NCBI GenBank assembly: GCA_041686935.1
Contig: JAWLCW010000009.1
Span: 62,001-126,000 of the forward strand
Direction of reading: 5' to 3'
Length of the DNA stretch: 64,000 bases
Source: Mariniphaga sp041686935
Lineage (GTDB): Bacteria; Bacteroidota; Bacteroidia; Bacteroidales; Prolixibacteraceae
The position numbers and the translations under genes are program-made. The notes beneath the pieces were generated by a model, which did not search any database, was not told the DNA's origin, and worked only from the letters and a program-made list of their open reading frames with translations. This document shows, piece by piece, positions 16,086-25,439 of the stretch (position 1 is its first letter; each line of letters starts with the position of its first letter).

Positions 16086-17123
16086 ATGAAGAAAAAAGTA
16101 GTTACGTTTGGAGAAATTATGTTACGCCTGGCAACCCCCGGATATCTGCGTTTTTCACAAAGTAATGAATTGACTGCAACTTTTGGCGGTGGAGAAGCCA
16201 ACGTGGCTGTTTCACTTGCCAACTATGGCATTCCGGTTGATTTTGTTACACGCCTGCCTGAAAACGATATTGGTCGCGCCTGTATGATGGATTTGCGCAA
16301 GCATGGCGTTGGAACCGCGAAGATTGTTTGGGGCGGTGAGCGACTGGGTATTTATTTTTTGGAAACAGGGGCGGTGAGTCGTGGAAGTAAAGTGGTTTAC
16401 GATCGTGCCCATTCAGCCGTTTCAGAAATAAAACAGGGAATGATTGACTGGAATACAGTTTTTGAAGACGCTACCTGGTTTCACTGGACAGGTATTACCC
16501 CGGCTATTTCACAAAATGCTGCCGATGTTTGCCTGGAAGCCATTAAAAAGGCGAACGAACTCGGTGTAACTGTTTCATGTGATTTAAATTACCGGAAAAA
16601 CCTTTGGAAATACGGAAAAACTGCAGGCAATGTGATGCCTGAATTGGTTGCCGGAACCGACATCATTTTGGGAAATGAAGAAGATGCCGAAAAAGTTCTG
16701 GGAATCAAACCCGAAGGTGTGGACGTAACGGGCGGACATGTGGAAGGAGTAGCTTATGAGTCTGTTTCCAAACAAATTATGGAACGTTTTCCGCGATGTA
16801 AAAAAGTGATTACCACTTTACGCGGCTCGGTAAATGCCAACCACAATTCATGGTCGGGGGTGCTGTGGGATGGCAAAAAACTTTACGAGGCGCCAACTTA
16901 CCAAATCACTCACATTGTTGACCGTGTGGGAGGAGGCGACTCGTTCATGGGCGGACTGATTTACGGTTTGCTCACTTACGAAGGGAACGACCAAAAAGCG
17001 CTGAACTTCGCAGTAGCCGCGTCGTGTCTGAAACACACTGTTTACGGCGACTTCAACCAGGTTACCGTTGACGAAGTGGAAAAACTGATGGGCGGCGATG
17101 CCTCAGGAAGGGTAGCGCGATAG
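16086..17123 (+). CDS. kdgK: 2-keto-3-deoxygluconate kinase (PfkB family)
   Basis: 345 residues of the ribokinase/PfkB fold. The N-terminal LRFSQSNELTATFGGGEANVA segment binds the sugar, and DRVGGGDSFMGG near the C-terminus has the catalytic base D285 and the anion hole. It phosphorylates KDG to KDPG. Neighbours uxaC and kdgA make this assignment strong; an unrelated PfkB sugar kinase is the only alternative. It has its own promoter with a LacI-like operator, so it can be induced separately from uxaE-uxaC. Confidence 0.9.
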   Translation: MKKKVVTFGEIMLRLATPGYLRFSQSNELTATFGGGEANVAVSLANYGIPVDFVTRLPENDIGRACMMDLRKHGVGTAKIVWGGERLGIYFLETGAVSRGSKVVYDRAHSAVSEIKQGMIDWNTVFEDATWFHWTGITPAISQNAADVCLEAIKKANELGVTVSCDLNYRKNLWKYGKTAGNVMPELVAGTDIILGNEEDAEKVLGIKPEGVDVTGGHVEGVAYESVSKQIMERFPRCKKVITTLRGSVNANHNSWSGVLWDGKKLYEAPTYQITHIVDRVGGGDSFMGGLIYGLLTYEGNDQKALNFAVAASCLKHTVYGDFNQVTVDEVEKLMGGDASGRVAR

Positions 17124-17133
17124 AAGCCTCCCT

Positions 17134-17156
17134 AAATCCCTTCAAAGGAGGGATTT
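17134..17156. repeat. Small intergenic palindrome between kdgK and kdgA
   Basis: AAATCCCTTC-AAA-GGAGGGATTT makes a 10-bp stem with a three-base loop (one wobble pair). The sequence resembles the short CCCTAAATCCC-type palindromes that are scattered between genes in many Bacteroidota; here it may also serve as an mRNA stem between cistrons. Confidence 0.6.
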
Positions 17157-17195
17157 AAGAAAAAGAATATTATTTGGAATAAAATAAAAACAGAA

Positions 17196-17867
17196 ATGGC
17201 CAGATTTTCCCGAATAGAAGTAGCATTAAAAATGAAGGAAACCGGAATGATTCCGGTTTTTTACAATGCCGATACAGAAGTGTGCAAACGGGTGGTAAAA
17301 GCCTGTTACGATGGCGGCGTCCGGTTGTTTGAATTTACCAATCGCGGCGATTTTGCCACACTCCTTTTTGCTGAATTAAACAAATGGGCGCAGCAGGAAT
17401 GCCCAGAAATGATAATGGGCGTAGGTTCGGTGATTGACGAAGGAACTGCCGCTATGTATATTGCACTGGGCGCAAATTTTATCGTTTCACCGTTTGTTGA
17501 TGAAGCTACAGCACGGGTTTGCAACAAGCGAAAAATTGCCTGGAGTCCGGGTTGCGGAACTGTTACCGAAATTGGTCGCGCGCATGAACTGGGCGCCGAA
17601 GTAGTGAAAATTTTCCCCGGATCAGAGGTTGGCGGCCCCGGTTTTGTAAAAGCGGTAAAAGGCCCCATGCCCTGGACAAGTATTATGCCTACAGGCGGTG
17701 TTTCGCCCACCGAAGAAAACCTGAAAGAATGGTTCGAAGCCGGGGTAACCTGCGTGGGAATGGGCTCGAAATTGTTCCCAAAAGAGGTTTTGGCAAATGA
17801 AAATTATTCTTACATTACGCAAAAATGTGAAGAAGCACTGGAAATTATAAGTAAGTATAAAAAATAA
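17196..17867 (+). CDS. kdgA: KDPG / 4-hydroxy-2-oxoglutarate aldolase
   Basis: 223 residues, class I aldolase. The Schiff-base lysine is K138 in AEVVKIFPGSEVGGP and the catalytic glutamate is E46 in LFEFTNRG; the phosphate-binding MPTGGVSP follows near residue 168. It splits KDPG into pyruvate and glyceraldehyde-3-phosphate, ending the uronate route. The dctP gene starts 14 bases downstream, so catabolism and uptake are probably co-transcribed. Confidence 0.93.
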   Translation: MARFSRIEVALKMKETGMIPVFYNADTEVCKRVVKACYDGGVRLFEFTNRGDFATLLFAELNKWAQQECPEMIMGVGSVIDEGTAAMYIALGANFIVSPFVDEATARVCNKRKIAWSPGCGTVTEIGRAHELGAEVVKIFPGSEVGGPGFVKAVKGPMPWTSIMPTGGVSPTEENLKEWFEAGVTCVGMGSKLFPKEVLANENYSYITQKCEEALEIISKYKK

Positions 17868-17881
17868 TCAACTGTAAGCGA

Positions 17882-18865
17882 ATGAAGTATAATAAATTAA
17901 TTCATTTTTTAGGGATTTTTTTTCTTGGGGCAAATCTCTCGTGCGTTGGCCCCGGAGACACAACCGAACTGAAACTGGCACACGGTCTTCCAACCGACCA
18001 TCCGGTTCACGAGGCTATGATGTTTATGGCGCAGAGGACCAGCGAATTATCTGACGGAAAGATGACTATTGATATCTATCCGGCGGAGCAACTCGGTTCG
18101 GAACAGCAATGTGTTGAACTTTTGCAAATTGGCAGTCTGGCTATAACCAAAGTGTCTGCTGCTGTAATGGAGAGTTTTGTGGAAGATTACAAGGTTTTCG
18201 GACTACCTTACATTTTCAGGTCGAAAGAACACGCCTACAAAGTTTTTGACGGAGAAATAGGTAATGATTTATTGCTGAGTACCGCCGATAAAAGACTTCG
18301 GGGGCTTTGCTATTATGATGCCGGTTCGCGAAGTTTTTATACCATTGCCAAACCCATTAATCATCCCGATGATTTGGCCGGAATGAAAATAAGGGTGATG
18401 AACAGTGTCACAGCCGTCGGGATGATCCGTGCCCTTGGCGGATCGGCCACTCCCATTTCGTGGGGAGAGCTTTACACTGCATTGCAAAGCGGAGTGGTTG
18501 ACGGCGCAGAGAATAATCCGCCAAGTTTGTACACATCGAGACATTATGAAGTTTGTAAGTATTATTCGCTGGATGAACACACCACAATTCCCGATGTACT
18601 GGTAATCAGTCAGGTGGTTTGGGACAAACTTTCCGCACAGGAACAAGAGTGGATTCAGCAGGCTGCCGACGAGTCGGCTGTTTTGCAGCGAAAATTATGG
18701 GCCGAATCAGAGGAAAAATCAATGGAAGAAGTTCAAAAAGCCGGTGTTCAAATAAACCGGCCCGACAAAGAGCCTTTCATTCAAAAGGTACAACCCTTTT
18801 TGGAGACCTACAGAGACAATGAGATTATCTATTCATATATTAAAAGAATTCAGGCAGTTGAATAA
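17882..18865 (+). CDS. TRAP transporter substrate-binding protein (DctP type)
   Basis: 327 residues with an N-terminal signal and a cysteine at about residue 21 (LSCVGPGD), so probably a periplasmic lipoprotein. LAHGLPTDHPVHEAM, PAEQLGSEQQCVELLQIG, KIRVMNSVTAVGMIRALGGSATPISWGELYTALQSGVVDGAENNP are the DctP family landmarks; the Arg in KIRVM normally binds the substrate carboxylate. Given its position after kdgA, the ligand is probably galacturonate or glucuronate. Immediately followed by the two permease genes. Confidence 0.9.
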   Translation: MKYNKLIHFLGIFFLGANLSCVGPGDTTELKLAHGLPTDHPVHEAMMFMAQRTSELSDGKMTIDIYPAEQLGSEQQCVELLQIGSLAITKVSAAVMESFVEDYKVFGLPYIFRSKEHAYKVFDGEIGNDLLLSTADKRLRGLCYYDAGSRSFYTIAKPINHPDDLAGMKIRVMNSVTAVGMIRALGGSATPISWGELYTALQSGVVDGAENNPPSLYTSRHYEVCKYYSLDEHTTIPDVLVISQVVWDKLSAQEQEWIQQAADESAVLQRKLWAESEEKSMEEVQKAGVQINRPDKEPFIQKVQPFLETYRDNEIIYSYIKRIQAVE

Positions 18866-18876
18866 AATTTATAACC

Positions 18877-19359
18877 ATGACTTTACGAAAAACTATTGAC
18901 AAATCTTTAGAATGGTTCCTCGTTTTTTTAATGAGTGTTCTGGTGATTGATGTATTGTGGCAGGTATTCAGCCGTTACATTTTAAATGATCCAAGTAGCT
19001 ACACCGATGAATTGGCCGGGTATCTGCTCATCTGGGTAGGAATGTTCGGTGCGGCTTATGTGGCCGGCAAACGCGAACACCTCGCTATCGATTTGCTCAT
19101 ACAGCGAAGTTCCCCTGAGCGAAAATTCAAACTTGAAATAATTATCAGCGTTATCATAATCATTTTTGCCATTACAGTTCTTATCATAGGCGGAACCTCG
19201 CTGGTTTATACGCGGTTTCTGCTTTCGGTAAAATCTTCAGCCTTGGGAATTCCTCTTGGTTTTGTGTACCTCGTTATGCCAGTGAGCGGCATTCTTATCG
19301 CTTATTTCGATATTGACAATATGATTAACATGATTAAAGCCAACCGAAAAAACCAATAG
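18877..19359 (+). CDS. TRAP transporter small permease (DctQ type)
   Basis: 160 residues with four predicted membrane helices, the usual DctQ size. DPSSYTDELAGYLLIWVGMFGAAYV is the conserved core. It pairs with the large permease that starts two bases after its stop. Confidence 0.9.
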   Translation: MTLRKTIDKSLEWFLVFLMSVLVIDVLWQVFSRYILNDPSSYTDELAGYLLIWVGMFGAAYVAGKREHLAIDLLIQRSSPERKFKLEIIISVIIIIFAITVLIIGGTSLVYTRFLLSVKSSALGIPLGFVYLVMPVSGILIAYFDIDNMINMIKANRKNQ

Positions 19360-19361
19360 CC

Positions 19362-20825
19362 ATGGAATTACTTGAAGTATTTGTACTCGTTTTTAGCTTT
19401 ATCATTTTGCTGATAATAGGTGTTCCCATAGCATTTAGTATTGGCATTTCCGGGATATTAACCATGTTGGTTGGTATCGATATGATACCGGCATTAACAA
19501 CTTTCTCTCAGCGGATGGGAACCGGCCTAAACAGTTTTGCCCTGCTGGCCATACCTTTCTTTATATTAGCGGGGAATATAATGAACAGTGGTGGGATAGC
19601 CATCCGGCTCATCGATTTTGCCCGCGTTCTGGTGGGCGGTATTCCCGGTGGTGTTGCCATAGTTAACGTGCTGGCCAACATGCTTTTCGGCGCCATTTCA
19701 GGTTCAGCAGCAGCATCGGCGTCTGCAATAGGTAGTATCATGCAGCCTGAAATGAAAAAGGAAGGATACCCCGAGAATTTCAGCGCGGCTGTGAATATTA
19801 CTTCAGCAACAACCGGTTTGTCCATTCCTCCCAGCAATATTCTCATTGTTTATTCACTAGCCAGTGGTGGGGTTTCCATTACTGCACTTTTCCTTGCAGG
19901 GTATCTGCCTGGAATCCTTACCGGTTTGGGTATTATCCTCACCGCTGTTACCATGCTCATTTACAAGAAGAAAGGGAAAAAGGCAGCGGTTAAAGCACTT
20001 GGGTTGATATCTTTAATTGCAATTGGGCTCGTGCTTTTTTATCAGGGTGTTTCGTTTTCTCAGGCCAATATTTCACCACTTGTAAACCGGGTTTTCCTTT
20101 ACGTCATTCTTGCCGGAATTGCTGTTTGGGGTTTTATCAGAACTAAAAACAACAAGAAAAAAGCGCTTGAAGGAACGAAAAAGTTCCTGGATGCCATTCC
20201 CAGTTTAATGATGCTGGTGATTGTAATTGGTGGAATTGTTGCAGGATATTTTACCGCCACCGAAGCTTCGGCCATTGCAGTACTTTATTCCCTGATTTTG
20301 GCTTTTATATATGGCGAAGTTAGCTTCAGACATCTTCCGGTTATTATTCTTCGCTCTGTAAAAACCACCGGAATTGTAATGCTTTTGGTTGCATCCAGTT
20401 TGGGATTGTCGTGGATTATGGCCTACGAAAACATTCCGCAGAATGTGAGTGCCGGTTTATTGGCGCTTACCAGCAATCCGTTTATGATATTGCTGATAAT
20501 TAATATGCTGCTGCTTTTTGTGGGTATTTTTATGGACATGACGCCGGCGGTTCTGATTTTTACACCCATTTTCCTTCCTATTGTTACCGCAATGGGAGTG
20601 GACCCGATTCACTTTGGAATTATTATGGTGCTTAACCTGAGCGTAGGACTTTGCACACCACCTGTTGGTTCAGTGTTGTTTATCGGTTGCAGCGTGGCAG
20701 GATTAAGTATCGATAAAGTAGTAAAACCTTTGATTCCCATGTTTCTTGCAATGGTTGTTGTACTTTTACTGGTTACCTATTTCCCGCAAATTAGCCTGTG
20801 GTTGCCGGCAAGATTCGGATTTTGA
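19362..20825 (+). CDS. TRAP transporter large permease (DctM type)
   Basis: 487 residues, about 55-60 longer than a typical DctM. The conserved parts are present: AIPFFILAGNIMNSGGIA, GAISGSAAASASAIGSIM, PPSNILIVYS in the first half and MDMTPAVLIFTPIFLPI, GLCTPPVGSVLF in the second. The extra length falls near residues 205-265 and looks like an additional hydrophobic segment between the two inverted halves, flanked by Lys-rich loops (KKKGKK, KNNKKK). The complex imports its ligand with a sodium gradient. A terminator follows. Confidence 0.92.
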   Translation: MELLEVFVLVFSFIILLIIGVPIAFSIGISGILTMLVGIDMIPALTTFSQRMGTGLNSFALLAIPFFILAGNIMNSGGIAIRLIDFARVLVGGIPGGVAIVNVLANMLFGAISGSAAASASAIGSIMQPEMKKEGYPENFSAAVNITSATTGLSIPPSNILIVYSLASGGVSITALFLAGYLPGILTGLGIILTAVTMLIYKKKGKKAAVKALGLISLIAIGLVLFYQGVSFSQANISPLVNRVFLYVILAGIAVWGFIRTKNNKKKALEGTKKFLDAIPSLMMLVIVIGGIVAGYFTATEASAIAVLYSLILAFIYGEVSFRHLPVIILRSVKTTGIVMLLVASSLGLSWIMAYENIPQNVSAGLLALTSNPFMILLIINMLLLFVGIFMDMTPAVLIFTPIFLPIVTAMGVDPIHFGIIMVLNLSVGLCTPPVGSVLFIGCSVAGLSIDKVVKPLIPMFLAMVVVLLLVTYFPQISLWLPARFGF

Positions 20826-20850
20826 TTCTTTTCAAAAATAAATAAATGAA

Positions 20851-20889
20851 AAACCGGAAGCACTTATTCAAATGTTTCCGGTTTTTTTT
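20851..20889 (+). terminator. Terminator after the uronate/TRAP operon
   Basis: AAACCGGAA (20851-20859) pairs with TTCCGGTTT (20876-20884), followed by a run of T. It separates dctM from the regulator gene. Confidence 0.85.
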
Positions 20890-20901
20890 GAAAAATTATT
20901 T

Positions 20902-20933
20902 TTTGTTTTTGATTAAAAATAAACCTTAATTTG
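20902..20933 (+). promoter_or_regulatory. Promoter of the hybrid regulator gene
   Basis: TTTG (20902-20905), 20-base spacer, TTAATTTG (20926-20933), one mismatch to TAnnTTTG. The ATG at 20958 is preceded by GGGGAG, a stronger Shine-Dalgarno than usual for this phylum. Confidence 0.4.
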
Positions 20934-20957
20934 TATGGTTTAGAAGGGGAGATTACG

Positions 20958-23900
20958 ATGAAAGTCAATTTATTACAAATTATTTCTTATACATTTAAAA
21001 TAAGGTTAATCCTTTTGTTTGTTTGTATCACTTTGTTTTTTGGCAATGTCTATTCTTCTTTTTCGGAACTTTCTTTCGATATTTTCACCCAGGAAGACGG
21101 ACTGCCTAATAACCAGATACAATGCATTTACCAGGACAGCAGGGGCTGGATTTGGATAGGTACAAGTCAGGGACTTACCCGGTTTGACGGATATTCATTT
21201 GTAAATTATTTACCTGATCAATCTGACACGGCTAGTTTAAGGGGAAACTTAATCAGGGTGATTAAGGAAGACAAAAACGGAAATTTATTGGTTGGTGCCG
21301 AAAACGGCGGACTTAATATTTTTAACCGTGAACTGGAAAGGTTTTCTCACCCGCTTAAAAATTTTTCAACCTTTTCTTTCAGAGATATTTCAGTAAATGA
21401 CATTGAATTTGATAATGACGGGAACCTATATATTGGGACAGATTTCAATATTTTGAAAATTGATACCGCAGGAAGAATTGTAACCATAGATGCACGTTTT
21501 GAAGACGGACAAGAGTCATTTGAAGGAAATTTTGTGAGAAACCTTCAGTTTGATCAGAACGGGATTTTGTGGATGGGCACCAATAACGGGTTATATATAT
21601 TCAATCCGGAAACCCGGCTCATAGAAAGTTTTCATCTTCCTTTTGAGGAAAATCAGAACCGTCAAATATGGGAAATTTACCACGATGATGAAGGAATGCT
21701 TTGGGTTGGGACCTATGCTGCCGGACTTTTTCTGATTTCACCTGAAGATTTTGCCGTACAAAAAATCAAACTCGAACCCATGGTGGAACGCACAGAAACT
21801 GTTCGTTCGGTATCAAAAGGTATTTTTGGCGAATTTTGGATTGGAACCCGTGGTGGTCTTTATACCTATTCGAAAACAAGAGGAGTTACCGGTTTTTACA
21901 GGCACGATGAAAGAGATCCGCGAAGTATCTCCAATAATTCAATCCTGTCTATTTTCAACGATGCCCGGGGTGAAACATGGATTGGTACCCGCGGAGGTTT
22001 GAATCTGCTGGCCAAAAGCAAACAGGTTTTTCATCATTTCGGGGCGTTGCCCGGCGATAATAATTATCTGAACAGCAGCATTATATATGCCTTTTGGATT
22101 GACATGGAAGGGAAAATTTGGATTGGTACTGAAGATGGCGGAGTAAATATTTATAATCCTGAAACCGGAAAATACCAGTATCTTACTGCCAGCGAACGCG
22201 AACCCAATTCTATTTCCCAAAATTGTATCAAAGCCTTTTTAGATGACCAAAGAGGTAATTTATGGATTGGCACTTATATGGGTGGAATAGATGTTATAAA
22301 CCTTGAAACCCGGAAAATTACGCATTACAAGCATGAACCCGGAAAGCCAGGTACGCTTGCAGATAACAGGGTGTGGGATTTTTGTCTCGACCAGAACAAC
22401 GAAATTTGGGTGGCTACCTCAAAGGGAGTAGATAAATTTAACCGGCAAACCAATTTATTCGAACACTATCCGCAACTGAACGGAGAAGATCAGGTTTCCT
22501 GGATTGAGCCCGATTCCAACGGAAATTTATGGATTGGAACACTGGATGAAGTCATTGTTTATAATCCGGAGGAAAATGCAATTCAGCGTTTTTCAGAACA
22601 TTCCCGGTCGATGTTTGAAGATTCCCGAAACAGGATTTGGATAGCCACTCTCGATAAAGGAATTGCACTTTATTCGCAAGAATATGGTCCGTTAAAGTAT
22701 TACGATGAAAACGATGGGCTGGCCAACAACCAGGCACTTTGCATACTTGAAGACCGTGAGAATAATCTGTGGATAAGTACAACCAACGGCTTGTCCAAAT
22801 TTAACCTTGAAGAAGAGTTCTTCAGAAATTATACCAGCAAAGACGGATTGAGCAACAATCAGTTTTGCTATGGTGCAGCCCTGAAAACATCTGATGGGAG
22901 AATGTTGTTCGGATCTGTATCAGGATTTAACATGTTTAATCCAGCCGAGGTCTTCTCCGAAGAACCCAACGTGCCAATAGTGCTTACCGATTTGAAAATT
23001 TTCAATAAATCGGTGAAGGTGAGCAACGAAAAAAATTCCATTTTGAAAAAAAGTATTTCCGAAACGAATCATCTGGTGCTGAATTACGATCAGAACATGT
23101 TTACAGTGGAATTTGCTGCACTGAACTTTGTAAACAGCGATAAAAACCTGTATTCCTATATGCTGGAAGGATTTAACAGAAGCTGGAACGAGCCCGGAAC
23201 AAACCGTTCGGCTACTTTTACCAACCTGAACCCGGGCGATTATTTACTCCGGATTAAAAGAGTGGTGCCGGGAATTCAGGATTCAGGAAATGAACTTCAG
23301 TTGAAAATTACAGTTTTACCACCTTTTTGGAAAACCAATTGGTTCCTGTCCCTGCTTTTTGTTTTCATCATTTTTATGATTTATACCTTGCTGAAATTTA
23401 TAGTGAACCGTGAAAAAATTAAAAACCAGTTGGTTATGGAGAGGGCAAATGCCCGGAAACTGCATGAACTCGACATGATGAAACTGAAGTTTTTTACCAA
23501 TATTTCGCATGAAATCAGAACACCGCTAACCCTTATTGTTGGTCCGCTGGAAAAAATTTTCTCAAACGATCTTTCAAAAGAGGAAATTAAAGAAAACCTG
23601 AAGCTGGTGGACCGCAATGCCAGAAATCTGGATAAACTCATCAGCCAGTTACTTGATTTCAGGAAACTTGAAGCGGGAAATCTGAAACTGGAATTAACCC
23701 AGGCCGATATTGTTGAATTCGTTAAAAACATTGTCTATTCTTTTAACGATTTATCGGTTGAAAAACAGGTTAGGCTTTCCTTCAATACTTTGAAGAAACA
23801 GTTGTTCACTTCTTTCGATCCGGACAAAATTGAAAAAATTCTCAATAATTTACTTTCCAATGCGTTTAAGTTCACCGAAACAGGTGGATCGATATCAGTA

Positions 23901-25076
23901 AATCTATCGCTTGTTTTTGACATAGACGACGACGATTTTTCTTCAGAAGAAAAAGAGAAGCAGTTCATTGAAATTTCCGTAAGAGATACGGGCAGGGGAA
24001 TTCCTGTAAATAATCTGAACAAAATTTTTCAGCGGTTTTTTCAGTCTGATGATGAGGCAAAAGACTCAGGAACAGGAATTGGCCTGTCGTTGGTAAAAGA
24101 ATTGGTAAAGTTGCATAAAGGAAAAATTTTTGTAGCAAGCAAGCCGGGTAAAGGAACAAAGTTTACATTCAGAATTCCCTATCAGGAAGCTCAGTTCCAT
24201 AGTGAAATACCTGCTGAAAAAGATAACGTAAAACCGGAAATTTTTTCTTATGAGGATGAATTTCCAAATGGGATTAAAAAAACGGATGTGCTGCATTCAA
24301 AAATTATGCTCGTTGTTGAAGACAATGCAGATGTGCGTCATTTTATTAAAGGACATTTTAGTTCCGCCTTTACTATAATTGAAGCGCGCAACGGGGAAGA
24401 AGGCTGGGAAAAAGCCCTCGAAACTATTCCTGACATTATCATTAGCGATGTAATTATGCCTAATGTAAACGGCTACGAGTTTTGCGAACGGGTTAAAAAC
24501 GATGAACGCACTTCGCATATTCCGGTGCTGCTGCTTACTGCACTTCATTCAAAAGAGCATGAAATAAAGGGAATTACAACAGGCGCCGACGATTACATTA
24601 CCAAACCATTCGATTTGTCAATTCTTCAGGCCAAAGTGGAGAATATGCTTTCTATCAGGGAATCGCTGAAACAGAAATTCAGCCGAAGTGTTATGCTCGA
24701 ACCAACACATGTGGAAATTACCTCGCCCGATGAACGCTTTCTGCAAAAAGCCATAAAAGTAGTGGAAGAAAACATCTCTGACTGCGACCTGGACATTGAA
24801 AGCTTTTCAGAAAAAGTGGGCGTAAGCCGGATGCAATTATACCGTAAACTTCATGCGCTTACAGATATGACAGTAAAAGAATTCATCAGACACATCAGAT
24901 TAAAAAGAGCCACCCAGCTACTTGTTCAAAATAAATTAAATATTTCAGAAGTGGCCTACTCAGTTGGTTTTAAAGATTTGTCACACTTCAGGAAATGTTT
25001 TAAACGGGAATATGGAATGAGCGCCACAGAATACGTTACACGCGAAAATACGCAAAAAATAGAATCAAATTCCTGA
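20958..25076 (+). CDS. Hybrid two-component system regulator (HTCS)
   Basis: 1372 residues in the classic HTCS order. A signal peptide is followed by about 700 residues of reg_prop propeller repeats (recurring LWIGT/IWIGTxxGG), a Y_Y_Y domain (about 700-780), one membrane helix near 794-817, a HisKA with H851 in NISHEIRTP, an HATPase domain, a receiver with D1164 in IIISDVIMPN, and a C-terminal AraC-type helix-turn-helix (about 1265-1350). The periplasmic propeller senses an oligosaccharide and the HTH activates the nearby genes, here presumably the susCD-pectinase genes just downstream in response to a pectic oligomer. I use the ATG at 20958, not the TTG at 20931, because it has a good ribosome-binding site and directly precedes the signal peptide. 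Confidence 0.95.
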   Translation: MKVNLLQIISYTFKIRLILLFVCITLFFGNVYSSFSELSFDIFTQEDGLPNNQIQCIYQDSRGWIWIGTSQGLTRFDGYSFVNYLPDQSDTASLRGNLIRVIKEDKNGNLLVGAENGGLNIFNRELERFSHPLKNFSTFSFRDISVNDIEFDNDGNLYIGTDFNILKIDTAGRIVTIDARFEDGQESFEGNFVRNLQFDQNGILWMGTNNGLYIFNPETRLIESFHLPFEENQNRQIWEIYHDDEGMLWVGTYAAGLFLISPEDFAVQKIKLEPMVERTETVRSVSKGIFGEFWIGTRGGLYTYSKTRGVTGFYRHDERDPRSISNNSILSIFNDARGETWIGTRGGLNLLAKSKQVFHHFGALPGDNNYLNSSIIYAFWIDMEGKIWIGTEDGGVNIYNPETGKYQYLTASEREPNSISQNCIKAFLDDQRGNLWIGTYMGGIDVINLETRKITHYKHEPGKPGTLADNRVWDFCLDQNNEIWVATSKGVDKFNRQTNLFEHYPQLNGEDQVSWIEPDSNGNLWIGTLDEVIVYNPEENAIQRFSEHSRSMFEDSRNRIWIATLDKGIALYSQEYGPLKYYDENDGLANNQALCILEDRENNLWISTTNGLSKFNLEEEFFRNYTSKDGLSNNQFCYGAALKTSDGRMLFGSVSGFNMFNPAEVFSEEPNVPIVLTDLKIFNKSVKVSNEKNSILKKSISETNHLVLNYDQNMFTVEFAALNFVNSDKNLYSYMLEGFNRSWNEPGTNRSATFTNLNPGDYLLRIKRVVPGIQDSGNELQLKITVLPPFWKTNWFLSLLFVFIIFMIYTLLKFIVNREKIKNQLVMERANARKLHELDMMKLKFFTNISHEIRTPLTLIVGPLEKIFSNDLSKEEIKENLKLVDRNARNLDKLISQLLDFRKLEAGNLKLELTQADIVEFVKNIVYSFNDLSVEKQVRLSFNTLKKQLFTSFDPDKIEKILNNLLSNAFKFTETGGSISVNLSLVFDIDDDDFSSEEKEKQFIEISVRDTGRGIPVNNLNKIFQRFFQSDDEAKDSGTGIGLSLVKELVKLHKGKIFVASKPGKGTKFTFRIPYQEAQFHSEIPAEKDNVKPEIFSYEDEFPNGIKKTDVLHSKIMLVVEDNADVRHFIKGHFSSAFTIIEARNGEEGWEKALETIPDIIISDVIMPNVNGYEFCERVKNDERTSHIPVLLLTALHSKEHEIKGITTGADDYITKPFDLSILQAKVENMLSIRESLKQKFSRSVMLEPTHVEITSPDERFLQKAIKVVEENISDCDLDIESFSEKVGVSRMQLYRKLHALTDMTVKEFIRHIRLKRATQLLVQNKLNISEVAYSVGFKDLSHFRKCFKREYGMSATEYVTRENTQKIESNS

Positions 25077-25143
25077 GAATAAAACTATTGCACAATTCCA
25101 GGAATCATTTTCTCACACATCTTTAAATAGAAAATCCCGTATT

Positions 25144-25170
25144 TTGGGAAATATATCCCCTGTTGGGAAA
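25144..25170. promoter_or_regulatory. Candidate regulator site upstream of susC
   Basis: TTGGGAAA occurs twice (25144-25151 and 25163-25170, 19 bases apart) and the first copy also forms an imperfect palindrome GGGA-AATATA-TCCC (25146-25159). Direct repeats upstream of susC are where an HTCS would be expected to bind. This is a pattern-only call. Confidence 0.3.
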
Positions 25171-25255
25171 AAGAACAGCAGGTTATGGGAATATAAATGT
25201 ATATGGCAATTTATAATCCAGCTAACTTGCAAGAGTCTTAAATTCATTATTGCCA

Positions 25256-25360
25256 ATGGAAGAAATTCAAAAAAATTTAAAAAGAACGAACAGACTTATT
25301 ATTGTATTGGCTCTGATACTGGTTGTGGCAATTATAATTTTGATGAATTTGTTGCTGTAA
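25256..25360 (+). CDS. Predicted 34-residue single-pass membrane peptide
   Basis: An ATG-to-TAA frame encodes a basic N-terminal helix (MEEIQKNLKRTNR) followed by about 20 purely hydrophobic residues (LIIVLALILVVAIIIL) and ends MNLLL. Charge followed by a single membrane helix is unlikely to arise by chance in AT-rich noncoding DNA, although the peptide is short. It lies 79 bases upstream of susC, on the same strand, in an otherwise empty 363-base stretch (25077-25439). No known family comes to mind. It could be a membrane microprotein linked to the PUL, or a translated leader. Confidence 0.4.
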   Translation: MEEIQKNLKRTNRLIIVLALILVVAIIILMNLLL

Positions 25361-25439
25361 CAGGCAAAAATCAGACAGAAAGAATTAAGTGAAGAGAATT
25401 ATTTATAGATAAATTTTATCGAACCTAATTTTAAAGAGT

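Noticed and set aside
25144..25392. 82-residue frame upstream of susC
   Set aside because: Composition is not protein-like and starts in the repeat region; the 34-residue membrane peptide in another frame (25256-25360) is a better candidate.
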